This document shows, piece by piece, positions 60,553-64,000 of a DNA stretch of 64,000 nucleotides. Position 1 is the stretch's first letter. Each line of letters begins with the position of its first letter. The position numbers and the translations under genes were made by a program. Origin of the DNA: Liolophura sinensis (lineage: Eukaryota; Mollusca; Polyplacophora; Chitonida; Chitonidae); assembly GCF_032854445.1 (NCBI RefSeq), contig NC_088302.1, positions 53,414,046 through 53,478,045 of the forward strand. The letters are read 5' to 3'. The notes under the pieces are model-generated. The model had not been told where the DNA came from, made no database searches, and was given only the letters and a program-made list of their open reading frames with translations.

Positions 60553-63414
60553 TGAGATATTTAATAAATGCATGTCTTTATGCGTCAGGTACCAGGAAAC
60601 TAAAATGTGTAAATGTACATAACTAACCTTTGATAATTAGCTTGAAAAGGTGAAATTGCAGGTGTAATCATGTTTGATTTTTGTAACACTTCTAGCGATC
60701 CAAAGGCATTTAGAAAGTGTGGTGTTACCTGGTGATCGTGATATCACATAATCATGCCTAAAAAGCATACAACAATTCTGTGGTTTTGGTACCATGGAAA
60801 CTCTTGATACTGTGCTCTCCTCAATTGATGTTTTGTGTGTTAATTTTCATTTATTGACTATACATGGATCTGTCAATGGAGTAACTACATCAATTACATC
60901 TTGGCCATGGCTGTATAATGTTAGAGTCACTTGGGAAATGGATTTTATTAGAGCTGGATTTTTGGCTCATAGCAATATTGAACACCTGTAAAGAAAATGA
61001 TGATGAAAAACACTTTGCCAACTTTACATACTGACATTCGCAACGCCAAGTTGCTATTCTGAAATACACCCTTAACCTGAGGGGGAATTACAACATGATA
61101 TTGAACTCAACTAGAAGTAGAACTTCTGTCTGTATAATAACAACATGCAACAATTTGGCATGTGAGGAAAGTGTTGATTATGGGGCATCACAATAATTCT
61201 GGTTGGCAGTCGTCATGGAAATGTGGATGAAGGGATTGAGTGGTTTTCGTTTAGCTGAAGGCCGTAGGATTTCCGCGCAATAACCATAAAAGTTGATTTG
61301 TGAGGGTTGATTCTCCATGTTAACCAGATAAGAAACCTGACACGCAGAGGAAGCATTAATTTAAACTATTTCTTGCATAAAGAATAAAGATTTTTGCCCC
61401 CACAGTTGTGACTGCTGAATATAGTTGTATGTGTAAAGGATCTAATCTACAAGGACTTGTAAACATTGTGACTTTAAGAAGAGCACGTCTTGGCTTTTTT
61501 TTTTTTTGCATACTGCTGATACAGATTAATTAGAAACAAACCCAGTAAAGCATAAATTATCACAGTCAGTAAAATCGAGACGAGCAAAGAGAAATAGTAT
61601 TACAAGAAGATCAAGTATTTAACACATGTTTATTTTTAGTATCTTTATTTATCGCAGGTAGCCCAGTCAATTTACAATGAAACTGGTCTTCCCCAAGGCC
61701 TTCACAGAGAAAACAAACACATAGGAAACATGTACTTCAGAGTTCAGTCAAAAAATACATCCATATATATAAAACCAGATAAAGCATCGTGTAGTTTGAA
61801 AAGTTTTAACTCTATGAAGCTAATTCCAAAGCCATAATACACAACACTTTACTGGTGGATGCAAAAAAGTTTAAAAAATCAGGTAGGCCTGGATAACACG
61901 CACATGTTATAGTGTCTAAGTATCTTTGTGAATGTTACAGGTTTTATCAGCACTGAATAGCAGCAGTGTATCACCTTCATGCAACAAATTGAATACAGTT
62001 GCAATGTACTTTCCCTGTTTAAATTCCATGATTGGTTTACCAGTTTATATATCACAAAATCAAGGAAAGATTCCAGTGTAGTTTTGCCAGGTTTATTGTG
62101 CGCATGTGTGAGCACCTACATGTATCTGGAGTGGCGGTGGATAAGACAATAGGTGCTCGATCACTTGTTACATATGTGAATAATTGATCAAGTTGTTATC
62201 ATCCACAGTGACTTAAGCTTTCCCTGGGGTATTTACTTATAAAAATTACCACTTAATACCTTCCTCATTTTCTGCCACCTCATGTTAGGTTTAAACCTGG
62301 GTAAAGTATATAACCTCCAGACAATCTCATATTCCTCAGAGATTTACTCTGCATCTAGTCTCCTTTTTTTTGGCGTGGTTAAAGTTCTGGTGATGCCAAA
62401 CTGATTAAATTAGATGGATAAATTTCAAAAGATGTCTGCCCATGTAGCAGAACGCTAGTTCCTATCCGTCTCACTGAATCAAGCCTCAGGGCAGAGATGG
62501 GTAATGGATTCTCATGTGTGTTGTATTTGGTCAGGGTGATAATTCTCCGGCACTTTTCATGTAGGCCTAGTTGTTTATGAGTGTTGTATTGATCAGGGAA
62601 GTACACACTGTATGATTTGTAGTTCCTCAAGGCTGGGTCGGGAAGCCAGCGGTTTGGTTGGAACATCTCTTACCCTCTCGGCGGCGCACACATGGACTCC
62701 CAGATCAGCTGAGCGAGGTGATGCTTGATGCATAGGCCTACATGTACCTGTGACGAGGTGAACTGCCTCAGTAACTGCATGCCAATCTGATCTCAGCCTT
62801 CTGATTACAAAGCGATCGCTTCTACCACTCCTCACCTGCGCTTGTAACACTGGAGTTTTCTTTGGCGGTTATCTGTCAATGTGATGTGCTAGCAACTCAT
62901 CTCATTGTACTGCTACTTCTGTGCTGCTCACTGTCATTGTTAGGGATGTGGTAGCAATCTGTAAGGCTTATGGGTGTTTCTTACCGTTGTTGGGAGGTAG
63001 GAATCTGTGCACTGAAACAGACATTCATACATCAGCCATCAACCAGTAAGGACATTCCTGGTCAATAATCACAAGGAGTCTCTTGCCATTAACATGAATC
63101 TGCTGCCATTGTGAGTCCATTACCAGTGTGAGAAGTGTGGTCAATATAGGGTGTGATTGGCATCGTAAGGAGCCTGTTGTCATTCTGAGAAATACGTAGC
63201 GATTATTAATGAGTCATTCGACTTAAGTATCAGGATTTGGAGAAGTAAACTTTTGTAAGTGTGTCATGAATCAGGTGCTGTTATCTTTTGTCTGTCTGTT
63301 AACTTTGGGAATTGTTCACCTGTATCACTAGCCCTTTCTGTATTCAGTGTTGGCTACCTTTGTTGGTAAAAACTAACTGCTGTTGGAGGTTGGTGCGAAA
63401 ATGTTACCAGTTAA
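60553..63414. other. Non-coding stretch, no gene seen
   Basis: Apart from the possible retroelement end at 61630 and a tRNA-like segment around 62780-62830 on the minus strand, nothing was recognised. Loose copies of the array at 63415 (TCTTGCCATTAACATGAATC, CTGCTGCCATTGTGAGTCC) begin at about 63080. Confidence 0.35.
61630..61715 (-). mobile_element. Possible retroelement 3' end
   Basis: On the minus strand GGAAGACCAGTTTCATTGTA, then GACTGGGCTACCTGCGATAA runs into an A-rich end (ATAAAGATACTAAAAATAAA). This resembles the 3' end of a non-LTR retrotransposon or processed copy. There is no coding part, so the call is weak. Confidence 0.25.
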
Positions 63415-63597
63415 ACAGGAACCTGTTGTCATTGCGAGGAATCTGTTGTCATTGCCAGGAATCTGTTGTCATTGTCAGGAGCCTGTTGTCGTTGTCAAGA
63501 ATCTGTTGTCATTGTCAGGAGTCTGGTTGTCATCAGGAGTCTGTTGTCATTGTCATGAATCAGTGGTTGTCATCAGGAGTCTGTTGTCATTGTCTGT
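63415..63597 (+). repeat. 20-bp minisatellite, about 9 copies
   Basis: Units such as AATCTGTTGTCATTGCCAGG and AGTCTGTTGTCATTGTCAGG, with one AGTCTGGTTGTCATC variant that appears twice. It is pyrimidine/GT-rich; frames through it are repeat artefacts. Confidence 0.9.
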
Positions 63598-63928
63598 AAT
63601 GTGTTATTCGTGTATGTAACCTTCATTAGAATTAAAGCATTAGCCAGTGTCTAACTTTCTCATGTTTGGATTACTTCGCCTCTTTACTGGAATCTGTTCC
63701 TTTCACCTCAGATGCCCCTTGACATATCATAACATAGTTTTTGTGAGCTGTTGCCGATAGAGGAAACACTGTGTATGCCAAGTTCAGGGAAGTGTGAGAT
63801 TCCTGGACAGAGCCCATCTTGGACACCTTCCATAGGATATTACTGTGTAGAGTCAATCAGTGTAAGATAAAGCGTCTGACCTCATCATCCATCTGAGGGC
63901 CTGATCAGTCAGATGTGCACCAGCAACA

Positions 63929-64000
63929 ATGTCAGACCAGCCCTCTGAGAGCAGCCTGCCCTGGTACCCCGTGCACCCGGTGTTTCGCAGTCTTGTTAGA
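63929..64000 (+). CDS. Candidate start exon, cut by the window edge
   Basis: ATG at 63929 (AACA ATG T) opens MSDQPSESSLPWYPVHPVFR then SLVR, still open at the last base. The segment is GC-rich after a long AT-rich stretch, and its composition is protein-like. An in-frame stop lies 24 bases upstream. It could be another alternative first exon of the gene that includes 44939-45324, an internal exon, or the start of a different gene. The product is not recognised. Confidence 0.4.
   Translation, partial: MSDQPSESSLPWYPVHPVFRSLVR

Noticed and set aside
62593-62850. tRNA-like segment on the minus strand (GAGGAGTGGTAGAAGCGATC)
   Set aside because: An A-box-like start is present but the B box is poor and no body or tail could be defined.
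3869-63597. A bias toward array periods divisible by three
   Set aside because: Periods of 40, 20, 32, 32/33 and 49 are also common, so the set as a whole shows no such bias.

Overview
The window looks like nuclear DNA from an invertebrate animal, probably a lophotrochozoan such as a mollusc. It is AT-rich, coding is split into short exons with GT/AG splice sites, several tRNA-headed SINEs with AATA-type tails are present, and more than ten unrelated minisatellite arrays fill the introns. The organism call is an inference. Almost all of the sequence is intron, repeat or intergenic, and most long reading frames here are by-products of tandem repeats.

Left part (1-10559, minus strand): the 5' end of a gene for the gamma subunit of the cytosolic chaperonin CCT/TRiC (CCT3). 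Three coding exons (10529-10559, 10391-10452, 6345-6395) join in phase to give 48 residues that match the known N-terminus of CCT3. The rest of the gene runs off the left edge. Its introns hold a 40-bp minisatellite (3869-4953) and two copies of a dispersed repeat of about 370 bp. A candidate divergent promoter (10560-11206) lies between CCT3 and a possible plus-strand first exon at 11207.

Middle and right (about 13.6-64 kb, plus strand): a gene I could not identify. Two candidate first exons, 13757-13784 and 28921-29005, both end in phase 1 on a G. Either would join in frame to the exon at 44939-45324, which encodes a basic, Ser-rich, probably disordered segment. Further exons must lie to the right. 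A possible additional start exon begins at 63929 and is cut by the window edge. The introns carry arrays with units of 20, 30, 32, 87, 32/33, 90, 49 and 21 bp; the 30-bp array covers 5.8 kb and has higher-order structure.

Mobile elements: one SINE family with full, truncated and tail-only copies, three of which have clear target-site duplications; other tRNA-like heads; a LINE reverse-transcriptase remnant; two copies, in opposite orientation, of a Helitron-like non-autonomous element; and a 130-bp near-perfect foldback element. I found no CRISPR array, prokaryotic operon, rRNA or intact tRNA gene.
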